Shown here: positions 8,713 to 18,380 of the stretch, one piece after another
Layout of the letters: the number at the start of each line of letters is the position of its first letter
Position numbering within the stretch: position 1 is the stretch's first letter
Assembly: GCF_947241125.1 (NCBI RefSeq)
Contig: NZ_OX365700.1
Location: 248,001-312,000 of the forward strand
Direction of reading: 5' to 3'
Origin: Nitrospira tepida
Lineage (GTDB): Bacteria; Nitrospirota; Nitrospiria; Nitrospirales; Nitrospiraceae
Length of the DNA stretch: 64,000 nt
Position numbers and translations under genes: made by a program
The notes under the pieces: generated by a model
The model's database searches: none
Told to the model about the DNA's origin: nothing
Seen by the model: the letters and a program-made list of their open reading frames with translations, nothing else

Positions 8713-8803
8713 GATGCCTCCGTGGGAAGTGAGGAGTAAGGAGTGAGAAGTGAGATGCGAGGGCTCGCTTCGTCTCCTTCGTCTTACGTCTGCCGTTTCA
8801 CGG

Positions 8804-10396
8804 CTACAGGTCCGTTCCTGAATAGGACAGGTTGAAACTCTTATTGATCAGGGGAAAGTCCGGGATGATATTCCCCAGCACCGCCCACTGGATCGCGGGC
8901 CAATTGACGAAGGACGGGTCCCGCACCTTGCACCGGTGGATCCGGCCCTGCTCGCCGGCCATTACAAAATAGAGAATCTCTCCCCGCCACCCCTCCACCG
9001 CGGAGATCGCCCATAGACCTGGTTCCGGCATACGCCCGGCCTCGGCGACGATTGGACCCTGAGGCAGATGAGCGCGGATCTCTCCGATGAGCCGGATGGA
9101 CTCATGGATTTCGTCCATGCGTACTCTCAGCCTGGCGCGCACGTCGCCGTATCGGTATCGCGCCACGTTCACGGGCAACTCGTCGTAGGCGGCAAAGGGA
9201 CGGTCCCGCCGGACGTCTTGGTCGAGCCCAGACGCCCGTCCGACGACACCCACCACCGCGTGGTCCCAGGCAATACGTTCGGGCAGCACGCCGGTGGTTT
9301 CGAGCCGGTCGGTCAGAGAAGCATTTGCGAAGATGATCGCTTCCAGTTCGGAAAAATCCTGTTCGATCCGCGCCACCTCGGCGGCGATCTCGTCGAGTTG
9401 TCGGGCGGTGATGTCGCGAGCGAGCCCTCCGACGGTCATGACCCCGCGAAGAAACCGAGAGCCGGTCATCCGCTCGTTGAGTTGCATGATCCGCTCCTTC
9501 ATCCGGCCGCCGTGCGCATGGGCGAGGGCATAGGCCGTGTCGTTGCAGATCGCGCCGACGTCGCCGAGATGGTTGTGAAGCCGTTCCAGTTCGAGAAAGA
9601 GCGAGCGAAGGTACCGGGCTCGCGGCGGTACTGTGATCCCCGCCATCTGCTCGACGGCCTGGCAATAGGCCAGACTGTGTCCCACCGTGCTGTCGCCCGA
9701 GATCCGCTCGGCCAGCGGGACCGCGGCTGACAGGGTCTGTTGTTCGAAGAGCTTTTCCACCCCGCGATGTTTCCAAAAATGGCGCAGCTCCAGTTGCATG
9801 ATCGGCTCGCCTGCCACGGAAAACCGGAAATGGCCCGGCTCGATGATCCCGGCGTGAATCGGTCCGACCGGGACCTGGAAGACCCCCTCCCCTTCAATCT
9901 GGAGAAACCGGTATTCGCCCTGTTGCCGGCCGAGGACCGTATCCCAGCGGAAATCTTTCTTGAGCGGATGGACGCCCTTCGGCCAATGTTCATGCCGGAC
10001 CAGACGGCGGAGGTCAGGATGGCCAACGGGAATCAGTCCGAACATGTCACGGATCTCACGTTCGTACCACTGAGCCGCATGGATATGAGGTGTGATCGAT
10101 CGGAACAGGCGTTCCTTGTCCAGCAGATCTGTACAGAGCAATAACCAATCCTTGCGTTCCTGGAGGGTGAAGAGATAGAGGAACTCATAACGGGTTTCCC
10201 GTGGACGATGGTCCACGGCCCAGAGGAGCGACAGGCTGCCCCGCAAATCCGGCTTCGTGTGAAGATAATGCGCGACGAGTGGAATATGGTCAGTTGTGAC
10301 CCGCAGAAATGGTATGCCGTGCACCACTGATGTATCAACAACCGCAGCCGCAAATTCCTGTCTGAGCAACTCTGCTGCTGTCGCCGCATCGGCCAT
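8804..10396 (-). CDS. Fused NuoC-NuoD / HyfG-like large subunit lacking NiFe ligands
   Basis: A 530-residue fusion. Residues 1-165 are NuoC-like (30-kDa subunit, QWYEREIRDMFGL motif) and the rest is NuoD/hydrogenase large-subunit-like. In group 4 hydrogenases the nickel site needs CGxC near the N-terminus of the large-subunit domain and DPCxxC at its end. Here the corresponding positions read SGDS (233-236) and DPSFVNW (from 493), so all four cysteines are missing. This fits the energy-converting hydrogenase-related (Ehr) group, not a hydrogenase. The start follows the previous gene's TGA directly (TGATATGATG); I chose the second ATG for spacing to GAGG. The real substrate is unknown. Confidence 0.88.
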   Translation of the reverse strand: MADAATAAELLRQEFAAAVVDTSVVHGIPFLRVTTDHIPLVAHYLHTKPDLRGSLSLLWAVDHRPRETRYEFLYLFTLQERKDWLLLCTDLLDKERLFRSITPHIHAAQWYEREIRDMFGLIPVGHPDLRRLVRHEHWPKGVHPLKKDFRWDTVLGRQQGEYRFLQIEGEGVFQVPVGPIHAGIIEPGHFRFSVAGEPIMQLELRHFWKHRGVEKLFEQQTLSAAVPLAERISGDSTVGHSLAYCQAVEQMAGITVPPRARYLRSLFLELERLHNHLGDVGAICNDTAYALAHAHGGRMKERIMQLNERMTGSRFLRGVMTVGGLARDITARQLDEIAAEVARIEQDFSELEAIIFANASLTDRLETTGVLPERIAWDHAVVGVVGRASGLDQDVRRDRPFAAYDELPVNVARYRYGDVRARLRVRMDEIHESIRLIGEIRAHLPQGPIVAEAGRMPEPGLWAISAVEGWRGEILYFVMAGEQGRIHRCKVRDPSFVNWPAIQWAVLGNIIPDFPLINKSFNLSYSGTDL

Positions 10397-10400
10397 CATA

Positions 10401-11945
10401 TCACCTCGCCAGAAGCACATTGACCGCCCGATCCATCAATCCGCGCACCGGTTCCGGAAGCGCCAACCCAAACCCCACTAACGCAGCACCGGTCACGATC
10501 AGTGGGACATGCCCCACGTCCCATCGCTCGCCGGATTGCACGCCGTCCGGAGGGTTTCTCCATACCATCGAAGCTAGGCGATAGGTGAAGCCTCCGAACA
10601 GCGCCACTGCGAACAGGAGAAACAGTGTGACAATGGCAAGGCTGCGCACGTCGTGCGCCACGATGATCGTGAGGAATCGTCCAAGGTGCAGAGTGTCGGA
10701 GGAAAAACTTTGGGTCGCCAATGCCGACACGATCATGACTTCGCTGAGAAACATGGAAAACGGGGGCATCCCTACCAGCGCCAGGCCCGCGACCACAATG
10801 GCTATCGCCGTCACCGGCTGGACTTTCGCCAGCCCCCGCACCTCCATAATTTCGCGGGTACCGAACCGGCGGTGCACATTGCCCGCTGAGAAGAAGGCCA
10901 GCGATTTGGCCAGGGCATGGTTCAGGAGATGAAACAGGCCGCCGAATGTGCCGGCTACTCCTCCCACCCCAAACCCTGCCATCGCAATTCCCATGTGCTC
11001 AATACTGGAATAGGCGAACAAGCGCTTGTAGTCGCGCTGGATCAGAATAAAGAGCGCAGCCACCACAAACGAGAGCAGCCCGAGAAAGATCAGCAAATTG
11101 CCCGTGTAGTGCTCGGGCAGCGCGTGATCGGCAATGGCCTTGCTGCGGAGCAAGGCATAGACCGCCACCGTCTCCAACACTCCGGCCAACATCGCGACCA
11201 CCGGCGCGGGTGCTTCGCTGTAAGCGTCCGGCAACCAACTGTGCATCGGCACGAGTCCAACCTTAGTCCCATAACCGACGAGCATGAAAATGAATGCCAG
11301 TTTAAGCACATGCGGATCCAATTGGTGTGCTACTTCCAGCAGCGTGGTCACGTTCAGCGCTGCACTGACATCCCCCAGCACGCGCACGGATGAGTAATAG
11401 GTCAGGACCGTGCCAAACAGAGCTAACGCGATGCCCACAGAGCAGAGAATCAGGTATTTCCATCCGGCCTCGAATCCTTCGCGTTTGCGAAAAAACGAAA
11501 TCAGAAAGGCGGTCGCTAATGTGGTCCCTTCCATCGCAGCCCAGAGGATGCCGAGGTTGTTGGCCATGGTCGCGGCGATCATGGCGAAGAGAAACAAATG
11601 AAACAGAAAAAAGAACTGGCTCACCCGCCGTAGCGTGATCGTGCCCCGATTCAGATAATCATCGAGATAAGTCCAGGTGTACAGTGAGCAGAGAAACCCG
11701 ATGGCGGTGATGATAAGAAGAATGAACGCCGAGAGGGCGTCGAGATAGACGAACCCCCAGAGCGACGTGAACGAGCCCTGTGTCAATACCTGTTGCACGA
11801 TGGCCAGTTCTGAAATCAACAGGGCTGCCATGGTGGCCAGATTCAGCCCATGGAGCACATGGGTCTGCCTGGTGGTTAAACTGAGGACCGCGCCCATCAA
11901 TGGTGTTCCGAGGATGATCGCCACGGGCGCCACGATTGTTCCCAT
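10401..11945 (-). CDS. HyfF/NuoN-like proton-channel subunit, second copy
   Basis: A 514-residue polytopic membrane protein of the Mrp-antiporter/NuoL-M-N family. The proton-path signature is clear: a broken helix with GTKVGLVPMHSWLPDAYSEA (Lys and His in the membrane), and a second helix with KRLFAYSSIEHMG. About 13-14 membrane segments can be counted. It overlaps its upstream paralogue by 3 bases (TGATG), which shows translational coupling. It is clearly related to the preceding subunit at 11945-13426, indicating a gene duplication within the complex. It should translocate ions driven by electron transfer in the peripheral arm. Confidence 0.87.
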   Translation of the reverse strand: MGTIVAPVAIILGTPLMGAVLSLTTRQTHVLHGLNLATMAALLISELAIVQQVLTQGSFTSLWGFVYLDALSAFILLIITAIGFLCSLYTWTYLDDYLNRGTITLRRVSQFFFLFHLFLFAMIAATMANNLGILWAAMEGTTLATAFLISFFRKREGFEAGWKYLILCSVGIALALFGTVLTYYSSVRVLGDVSAALNVTTLLEVAHQLDPHVLKLAFIFMLVGYGTKVGLVPMHSWLPDAYSEAPAPVVAMLAGVLETVAVYALLRSKAIADHALPEHYTGNLLIFLGLLSFVVAALFILIQRDYKRLFAYSSIEHMGIAMAGFGVGGVAGTFGGLFHLLNHALAKSLAFFSAGNVHRRFGTREIMEVRGLAKVQPVTAIAIVVAGLALVGMPPFSMFLSEVMIVSALATQSFSSDTLHLGRFLTIIVAHDVRSLAIVTLFLLFAVALFGGFTYRLASMVWRNPPDGVQSGERWDVGHVPLIVTGAALVGFGLALPEPVRGLMDRAVNVLLAR

Positions 11946-13426
11946 CACGGCATCTCCGTCGTCGGACTGAACAGTTTCACGATCGCGTCGAGCAACAGAG
12001 TCAGTCTCGGAGGGACATGGAGTCCGATCATTCCCAATGCCCCCACGTTGAGAGCCACCGCCGCGCTGGCAAAAAGACGGCAGTGCTTGCCGAGCGGGCT
12101 TCCTGGCTCAATCGGTCCTCCTAACGCCATGCGAAACACCTGATACAGCAAGGTCGCAAATGCCAGGGCCAAGAGAAGCAGGAACAGGCCGGCAACCTCC
12201 GGCTTCACGGCATAGGCCCCTACCGCGATCAACAACTCGCTGGTGAACAGGCCAAAGGGCGGCATTCCAGCCAACGCTAGACCGGCCACGAGGACGGCCG
12301 TCCCTGCGAGCGGCATATGGACCAGCAAACCGCTGACCCGATCAAGCAATCGATGCTGGTATCCGAGGAGCACTAACCCGGCACCGTAAAACGCGGTGGA
12401 TTTCGCCAGGGCGTGGTTCAGCAAATGCCAGGCGCCAGCAAAGACCCCGGCGCCCCCGATGCCGAACCCCAGCAAGGCGATCCCGATGTGTTCGATGCTG
12501 GAATAGGCGAACAGCCGTTTGAAGTCCCGCTGGACCAGAAGAAAAGTTCCTGCGACCGTCAACGACAGCAACCCCAATGCCACCACGAGAGTGCCGGCAA
12601 AGTCCGGTCCCACTGTTCGATCCGTGATGACCTTGAACCTCAGGATGGCATAGACCGCCACGGTCAACATACTTGCGGACAACATTGCGCTCACCGGCGT
12701 CGGAGCCTCCGCATGCGCGTCTGGCAACCAAGTATGCATCGGTGCGACGCCGGCCTTCGTTCCATAACCGATCAAGGCAAAGACGAAGGCAATCTTGATG
12801 GCTGCTGGGTTCAACCGTTCGGCTGTTTGGTAAAGCTGAGACCAACGCAACGCCTCGCCCGTGACGCCCAATACCTGTTCGGATGAATAATAAATGAGGA
12901 CGGTGCCGAACAGGGCCAGCGCAATGCCGACTGAACTCAGAATCACATACTTCCAGCCGGCTTCGAGTGCCGCTTTGCTCCGCTCAAAGCCGATCAACAA
13001 GGCGGCAGAGAGCGTTGATCCTTCGATCGCGATCCACATAATGGCAATATTGTCCTGATTGACCGCGGTCAACATGGCAGCCAGGTAGAGATCAAAGAGG
13101 CAGAAGAACTGAGAGTAGCGCTGCACCGCGAGGTGGCCCCGGGTCATTTCTTCCCCCATGTACCCCACCGCGTAGAGGGTGCCCGTACCGCCCACCACGC
13201 CTAAAATCAGATCCATCCACGCGCTCAGCGCGTCGGCTTGTAATATGACGCTGACTGACAGGCCGTCTGCGGCAACAACTCGCTCTATCACCAGCAGGGC
13301 GCTCGCCAGCATCGCCCCCGCTTGAACGCAGTGCAAGGCTTCGATGGCCCTGCGCTCTTTCAGGAGTAGGCTGCCCAGTCCGGCCAAAATAGGCACGGCG
13401 ACCAGAACGATCAGAGGCCATTCCAT
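11945..13426 (-). CDS. HyfF/NuoN-like proton-channel subunit, first copy
   Basis: A 493-residue antiporter-like membrane subunit homologous to HyfF and NuoN/NuoM. The key motif GTKAGVAPMHTWLPDAHAEAPTP and the downstream KRLFAYSSIEHIG are intact, as is the conserved glutamate in the early MWIAIEGSTLSAAL helix. It shares most of its architecture with the next gene; two such subunits plus the NuoL-like HyfB give three antiporter-type modules, as in complex I. It lies 6 bases after the HyfE-like gene. The start ATG is close to the stop of that gene, with weak Shine-Dalgarno sequence (AGGAGT) inside it. Confidence 0.87.
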   Translation of the reverse strand: MEWPLIVLVAVPILAGLGSLLLKERRAIEALHCVQAGAMLASALLVIERVVAADGLSVSVILQADALSAWMDLILGVVGGTGTLYAVGYMGEEMTRGHLAVQRYSQFFCLFDLYLAAMLTAVNQDNIAIMWIAIEGSTLSAALLIGFERSKAALEAGWKYVILSSVGIALALFGTVLIYYSSEQVLGVTGEALRWSQLYQTAERLNPAAIKIAFVFALIGYGTKAGVAPMHTWLPDAHAEAPTPVSAMLSASMLTVAVYAILRFKVITDRTVGPDFAGTLVVALGLLSLTVAGTFLLVQRDFKRLFAYSSIEHIGIALLGFGIGGAGVFAGAWHLLNHALAKSTAFYGAGLVLLGYQHRLLDRVSGLLVHMPLAGTAVLVAGLALAGMPPFGLFTSELLIAVGAYAVKPEVAGLFLLLLALAFATLLYQVFRMALGGPIEPGSPLGKHCRLFASAAVALNVGALGMIGLHVPPRLTLLLDAIVKLFSPTTEMP

Positions 13427-13432
13427 GAACGA

Positions 13433-14101
13433 CTACTCCTTTAGGATCGTCAGCTTGCTCGTGTCCACGCTGTCGAAGGCGTCCTGCAAGCGGTGCGTGT
13501 AGATCCCAATGATGAGGGCGCCGACCAACACGTCAAAGAACACGCCCAGCTCCACGATCAGCGGCATCCCATAGGCGGCGGCTGTGGCCCCCAGGAAGAG
13601 GCCGTTTTCCATCACGAGAAACCCAATCACCTGCGTCACCGCCTTTTTGCGGGCGATCATCGTGAAGAAGCCGATCAACATGATGGCGAGCGCGATCGCT
13701 AGGGAATCCCGTGTCAAGAGGAAGCCGAGGGGAATGATCGGCTGGGTAATATAGAAGGCGAGCATGACCAGTCCTCCGCAAATCAGAAGTCCGGCCGGTA
13801 CGTTCACATTCATCACCAACTCCCGTGTGACGTTCAGACGCTCGATCACCTGCTTGAGGATTCTCGGGATCACGACGGCCTTGATGACGACCGTGAGCGC
13901 CGCCGCCACATAGATATGATGGATGCCCGTGAGGTATGCGACCAGGCCGGCCGTCAGAGCCAGAAAGACGGACTGCAAGGCGAACAAATCCACACAAGCC
14001 GAGAGACGACGCTGCGCCACGATCGCAAAGCAGGTCAGCAGCAGCATAGCCGATCCTAAGTCTACCAATTGAGATCCTATGTGGGGGGGCAGCAACGACA
14101 A
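13433..14101 (-). CDS. HyfE-like membrane subunit (NuoK-related)
   Basis: A 222-residue membrane protein with about six to seven hydrophobic segments, matching hydrogenase-4 component E, whose C-terminal half resembles NuoK/MnhC. The segments NGLFLGATAAAYGMPLIVELGV and GALIIGIYTHRL near the end are typical. The start is a TTG one base after the HyfC stop, with AGGA just before it. An ATG start is not available at a sensible place, so this start is likely but not certain. It would form part of the membrane arm between the NuoH-like and NuoN-like subunits. Confidence 0.82.
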   Translation of the reverse strand: MSLLPPHIGSQLVDLGSAMLLLTCFAIVAQRRLSACVDLFALQSVFLALTAGLVAYLTGIHHIYVAAALTVVIKAVVIPRILKQVIERLNVTRELVMNVNVPAGLLICGGLVMLAFYITQPIIPLGFLLTRDSLAIALAIMLIGFFTMIARKKAVTQVIGFLVMENGLFLGATAAAYGMPLIVELGVFFDVLVGALIIGIYTHRLQDAFDSVDTSKLTILKE

Positions 14102-14102
14102 G

Positions 14103-15053
14103 TTATCCTCGCAGCACGTAGAAGAAGATCATCCCGAGAAGGGCCAGAATGAAGGCGACCCCTAGAAAGTCGGTGACTCGGAACAACCGAAGCTTGGCGA
14201 ACATGCATTCGATCACGCCGATCAGCGCGGCTAGTCCCGAGACTTTCGCCAGGTAGGCCATCAGCCCGACGCCCAGCGCCAGCGGTTCCATGCTCGTCGC
14301 GATCCCCCAGGGCGCAAAGATGTTCGCGATCAACGTGAGAAACACCAGCAACTTGAGGCCTGCGGCCCATTCCACGAGCGCCAGATAGCGCCCGGAGTAT
14401 TCAAGGATCATCGCTTCGTGGATCATGGTCAGTTCAAGATGTGTCGCCGGATTGTCCACCGGCACGCGACCGGTTTCAGCGATGGCCACGATGAACAGGG
14501 CGGCAAGGGCCATCAAATGCGGCGAGGGATCAGTCACAATGCCCTCAAGCAGAGCGGTCTTGTGCACGATGGTGCTTAAATTGGTCGATCCGGCGGTCAG
14601 CGCGATGGCGAAGATGGACATGATCATGGCCGGCTCGGTGAGGGAGGCGACGATCGCCTCCCGGCTGCTCCCCATGCCCCCGAAGGCCGAGCCGGCGTCG
14701 AGCCCAGCCAGGATCAGAAAAAACGTTCCGAACGCCAGCAGATAGACCAGGGCAATGATGTTGCCGGCGAAGTTAGGAGGGACCTTCGACGTAAAAACCG
14801 GCACGAGCAGGCCGGCGAGAAGGGTTGAGGCAAACAAGAGGTACGGCGTGGTCGTGAAGATCCATGATGTTGTCGTCGAGACGACCGGCTGTTTGCGAAA
14901 CAGCTTGGCCAGGTCAGAGTATGGCTGGAAGACGCTCGCGCCCTTGCGCAATTGAAGCCGCGCCTTTACCTTCCGGATCAACCCGACGATGAATGGTGAG
15001 ACGGCCAGTAAGACGATCGCCTGCGACACCGTGAGGAGTATGGCCTGCAGCAT
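14103..15053 (-). CDS. HyfC/NuoH-like membrane subunit
   Basis: A 316-residue protein with eight or so membrane helices, homologous to NuoH and HyfC, the subunit that joins the Fe-S arm to the ion-pumping arm. Recognisable segments are GLIRKVKARLQLRKGASVFQ-type sequence after the first helix, the acidic loop SAFGGMGSSREA, and ETGRVPVDNPATHLELTMIHEA with the conserved Glu/Asp residues of the quinone-chamber region in complex I. It begins 106 bases after the NuoL-like gene and ends one base before the HyfE-like gene. Confidence 0.9.
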   Translation of the reverse strand: MLQAILLTVSQAIVLLAVSPFIVGLIRKVKARLQLRKGASVFQPYSDLAKLFRKQPVVSTTTSWIFTTTPYLLFASTLLAGLLVPVFTSKVPPNFAGNIIALVYLLAFGTFFLILAGLDAGSAFGGMGSSREAIVASLTEPAMIMSIFAIALTAGSTNLSTIVHKTALLEGIVTDPSPHLMALAALFIVAIAETGRVPVDNPATHLELTMIHEAMILEYSGRYLALVEWAAGLKLLVFLTLIANIFAPWGIATSMEPLALGVGLMAYLAKVSGLAALIGVIECMFAKLRLFRVTDFLGVAFILALLGMIFFYVLRG

Positions 15054-15159
15054 ATGTGGTCCTGTCTGGTCGGGGCCGAGTGCTAAGGCTGACGAAATGC
15101 GCTCAGCCCATCCTTTACTTCGTTTCAGCCCTCAGTCCGTAGTCCTCGTGACTCACTTC

Positions 15160-17187
15160 TTAGACCGCGAAGAGTAAAAGCAGCACCAGCGTCACAAAGA
15201 TGTAGGTCAAATAGAGATGGAGACTTCCGGCCTGGATCACGCGCAACCGGTCGGCCATGGTCGAGAAGAACATCACGACCGGGTCATAGAGATACTTTTG
15301 AAAGACCGGCTCGATGTGGAATTCGAACCGCCGTCGCTTGGCGAAATACCGAGACTCTTCGAGCAGCTCCGTCTCCAGCTTGACGGTCGGCTGATAGATG
15401 GTGCTGAACACCCGCTTGATCGGTTGGACGAAGCCGGTGGCCGTGTACTCGAGGCGTGGGCTCAGGTTGATCCCGCAGCCCCATGTCTTGTAAGCGCGTG
15501 CCTTGACGAGACCGCCGAACACGACCACCAAGAGGAGGCCGAGCAGCGAGAGCCCGAATAATCCCAGCGCGATTGCCGGCGAGGAGAGGCTAGAAAATTC
15601 GACGTTCCCCGGTGCGAGCGCCCAGCCATCCAGCGCCACGACCTTTCCTGCGATCGAGACTCCTGTGAACGGGGCGCCCACTCGATCCAGCATGGGCACC
15701 ACGAGCATTGGCAACAGTCCCAGCAACAGGCACATGGCAGCCAACAAGCCCATGCCGACGCGCATGGGCATCGGAACCTCTTCTGCATGTCTGGCATGGG
15801 CGCTCCGTGGCAGGGCGAGAAAAGACATGCCGAAGGCTTTCGCAAAACAGGCGAGGGCCAACACGCCGGTCAAGGCCAGCATCGCTGCAGTGAGTGGGAG
15901 CATGAGCTTGAGGAGGAGTGCGGGAATGTGAAAGCTCAGGAAGAGGCTTTGGAAGACGAGCCATTCGCTGACGAATCCGTTCGTCGGTGGCAGGGCGGAA
16001 ATCGAAACAGCGCCGACGAGGAAGAAGAAGCCGGTCCAGGGCATGCGACGGAGCAAGCCGCCGTATTCCTCCATATTGCGGGTATGGGTGGCGTACAGCA
16101 GCGAGCCGGCGCCGAGAAAGAGCAGGGCCTTGAACAGGGCGTGGTTGATGGTGTGGTAGAGACCAGCCAGGAGTCCCAGGGCCGCGAACTCATGGAGTCC
16201 GTAGGTGCGGAAGATCATGCCAGCCCCGATGCCGAGCAGGATGATGCCGATGTTTTCCACGCTGTGAAACGCAAGGAGGCTTTTCAGGTCATGTTCCATC
16301 AGCGCATACATCACGCCTAACAGTGCCGATACGGCACCAACCACGAGAACGGTGAAACCCCACCACCAGGGGAACTCCCCGCCGAGAAAATCGAAATAGA
16401 CCCGGACCAGGCCATAGATGGCGGTTTTAATCATGACACCGGACATCAGCGCCGAAATATGCGAGGGAGCGGCCGGGTGGGCATAGGGTAGCCAGACATG
16501 CAACGGCACGATGCCCGCCTTAGCGCCGAATCCGATCAAGGCTACAAGAAACACGAGAGTCCTCATCCCTTCCGGGAGCGGATGCTGCGGATGACGGAAC
16601 GTCTCGAAAGCGAAGGAACCGGATTCCTGGAAAAAGATCAGAAAGGCAAGCACGATGAAGGCAGTGCCCACATGCGCCATGATCAGGTAGAACAATCCGG
16701 CGTAGCGGACATCAGCCTGCTCATGTTCCGTGACCACCAGGAAATAGGAGAGCAGCGACATCAGCTCCCAGAGGATCAGGAAAAAGAAGCCGTTGTCCGC
16801 CATGACGACGAGCGTCATGGAGAGCAAGAACCCATTGTAGAGCGAGCCCATGATGGCAACGGACGATCTGCCGAAGAATTCCGTCACGTAGCCCATCGCA
16901 AAGATGGAGGCAGCCAGGCCGGCTAAGGAGATGGTAAGGACGAAGAACGACGCGAGCGGGTCGAGACGGATCGCAAAGCTCAGCAGGGGAATGGTGGAGT
17001 CGACCGAAGCGGTCCAGGGTTTCGGCGTCAGGAGGCCGGCAATCCCAAGGAGGATCCCTGCCCCGCCCGCCGACCCGGCAAGGCCGTGCGCGAGCAGGTT
17101 CTGCAATCGCGGCTTCCCGGGGAAACAGAGTGGAAGCATCAGCCCGGCGAGGTAACCGGCAAGGAGCAGGAGGAACAGATTCAACAT
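15160..17187 (-). CDS. HyfB/NuoL-like proton-pumping subunit
   Basis: A 675-residue membrane protein, first gene of the Ehr-like run. It has the antiporter fold with GFGAKAGIVPLHVWLPYAHPAAPSH and LKSLLAFHSVENIG motifs and the HALFKALLFLGAGS helix. The C-terminal region (about 560-675) contains a long polar stretch and a last hydrophobic segment, as in HyfB. It could alternatively serve as the DabB-type partner of DabA, which is also NuoL-like, but its position with HyfC/E/F/G/I homologues favours the Ehr-like complex. The upstream 200 bases hold no gene and may contain the promoter. Confidence 0.9.
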   Translation of the reverse strand: MLNLFLLLLAGYLAGLMLPLCFPGKPRLQNLLAHGLAGSAGGAGILLGIAGLLTPKPWTASVDSTIPLLSFAIRLDPLASFFVLTISLAGLAASIFAMGYVTEFFGRSSVAIMGSLYNGFLLSMTLVVMADNGFFFLILWELMSLLSYFLVVTEHEQADVRYAGLFYLIMAHVGTAFIVLAFLIFFQESGSFAFETFRHPQHPLPEGMRTLVFLVALIGFGAKAGIVPLHVWLPYAHPAAPSHISALMSGVMIKTAIYGLVRVYFDFLGGEFPWWWGFTVLVVGAVSALLGVMYALMEHDLKSLLAFHSVENIGIILLGIGAGMIFRTYGLHEFAALGLLAGLYHTINHALFKALLFLGAGSLLYATHTRNMEEYGGLLRRMPWTGFFFLVGAVSISALPPTNGFVSEWLVFQSLFLSFHIPALLLKLMLPLTAAMLALTGVLALACFAKAFGMSFLALPRSAHARHAEEVPMPMRVGMGLLAAMCLLLGLLPMLVVPMLDRVGAPFTGVSIAGKVVALDGWALAPGNVEFSSLSSPAIALGLFGLSLLGLLLVVVFGGLVKARAYKTWGCGINLSPRLEYTATGFVQPIKRVFSTIYQPTVKLETELLEESRYFAKRRRFEFHIEPVFQKYLYDPVVMFFSTMADRLRVIQAGSLHLYLTYIFVTLVLLLLFAV

Positions 17188-17399
17188 GTGCTCTCGATCA
17201 TCACGAGAGCCGTCCTTGGCCGATCAGCGTCGGGACGATCTGGCACCAGCCGCAACGGGGTAAACGAGGTACTGGGGGTAAGGGGCGATAATCGGAATAG
17301 TGGGGTTAAGCGTTCCGTACCTGTTACCCCACTATCCATTTTTCTCTCTCTCCCATCCTGCCCCATACCCTGCTATCCCCTTATCCCGCTAGCCCTTGA

Positions 17400-18329
17400 T
17401 CAGTGCTGCTGCTTTTGGATCATCGGCTCGATTTCTTTCTGTGTTTCCTCGGGCACGTTGTAGCGGATGTACGCGTGATCGAGCACCTCGTTGGCGTAGA
17501 GCCGCCCGGTCGGGGCCGGGACCGCGATATGGGCCTCCACTGTCCCCTTCGGGCCGATGGTGACGGTTCGCTCGATCGAGCTCCGGACATAGGGATGCCA
17601 GACGACGAGCTTATAGGTGCCCGGCGGCACATCGGTTAGGGTGAACCGGCCCTGCTCGTCCGTCTTGGCAAAGTACGGATTGGTGACGGCCAGGCCCCAG
17701 CTCTCCATGTACGCGTGGAAGCCGCATTGCATGACGAAGATCCGGCGGTTCTTGGTGAGATTGACCAATTGCTTCATTGGCGTCCCGGCCATGTGTCTGT
17801 GGTACAGCGCGGCATCGCTGCGATCCTTGAAGTTGCGCGGGTGCTGCGGATTCATCGGCAGCGGCACGTTGAACAACACGCGTGGACCCAGATGCGAGGT
17901 TTCATAGGCTTGAATGTCGTGCATGACGGGGTCCATGTTGACCACTGTCACCGGCTGATCGTCCCGCACGACGGTGGTGAACGGGAGGAAGAGGCAGTCT
18001 TTCGCTTCGATCTGCGGCACCCCTCCCTCGGCGAACGGTTTGCCCTTGTCGATCCCGTCCAGATAGACCACCACCTCGCGAAATTCGCCCGCCGGCCCGA
18101 CCTGGAACGGTTGCAGGATGCGCCAGCCCTGCCCGTCAGAAATGCGCCCGCAGTAGAATGGGTCCGGCAACGTCGTGAGGTTGTACCCTTTCGGTTTGGG
18201 GACTTGGCCGTCAAGCGTGATCGTCCCCACCACTCGTCCGCCATCCGTGACCGCGGTTTCTTCATAAGACCAGGCGGGCGAGCCTATTCCCGTCATGATT
18301 GCGATCATTGCGCTCACAAAATATCGCAT
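17400..18329 (-). CDS. Exported cupredoxin-like protein with carboxypeptidase-regulatory-type domain
   Basis: A 309-residue exported protein. A cleavable signal peptide ends around AWSYEE (residues 1-22). Candidate type 1 copper ligands are visible: a His in MDPVMHDIQ and a C-x2-H-x2-M group in MQCGFHAYMES. Between residues 210 and 270 there is a small beta-sandwich with TDEQGRFTLTDVPPGTYKLVVWHP, typical of carboxypeptidase regulatory-like domains. AGGAGAGG precedes the ATG. It lies between the POR-epsilon-like gene and the HyfB-like gene on the same strand, so it may be co-expressed with the Ehr-like complex as a periplasmic electron carrier; that link is inference. Copper binding is not proven. 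Confidence 0.7.
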   Translation of the reverse strand: MRYFVSAMIAIMTGIGSPAWSYEETAVTDGGRVVGTITLDGQVPKPKGYNLTTLPDPFYCGRISDGQGWRILQPFQVGPAGEFREVVVYLDGIDKGKPFAEGGVPQIEAKDCLFLPFTTVVRDDQPVTVVNMDPVMHDIQAYETSHLGPRVLFNVPLPMNPQHPRNFKDRSDAALYHRHMAGTPMKQLVNLTKNRRIFVMQCGFHAYMESWGLAVTNPYFAKTDEQGRFTLTDVPPGTYKLVVWHPYVRSSIERTVTIGPKGTVEAHIAVPAPTGRLYANEVLDHAYIRYNVPEETQKEIEPMIQKQQH

Positions 18330-18380
18330 GGCATTCCTCTCCTCATGAAAGTAGATTAAAAGGCATGAGCCCCGCTGAGA

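Noticed and set aside
8804-17187. A hydrogen-evolving or hydrogen-using hydrogenase (Hyf/Hyc)
   Set aside because: The large subunit lacks all four cysteines needed for the NiFe centre.
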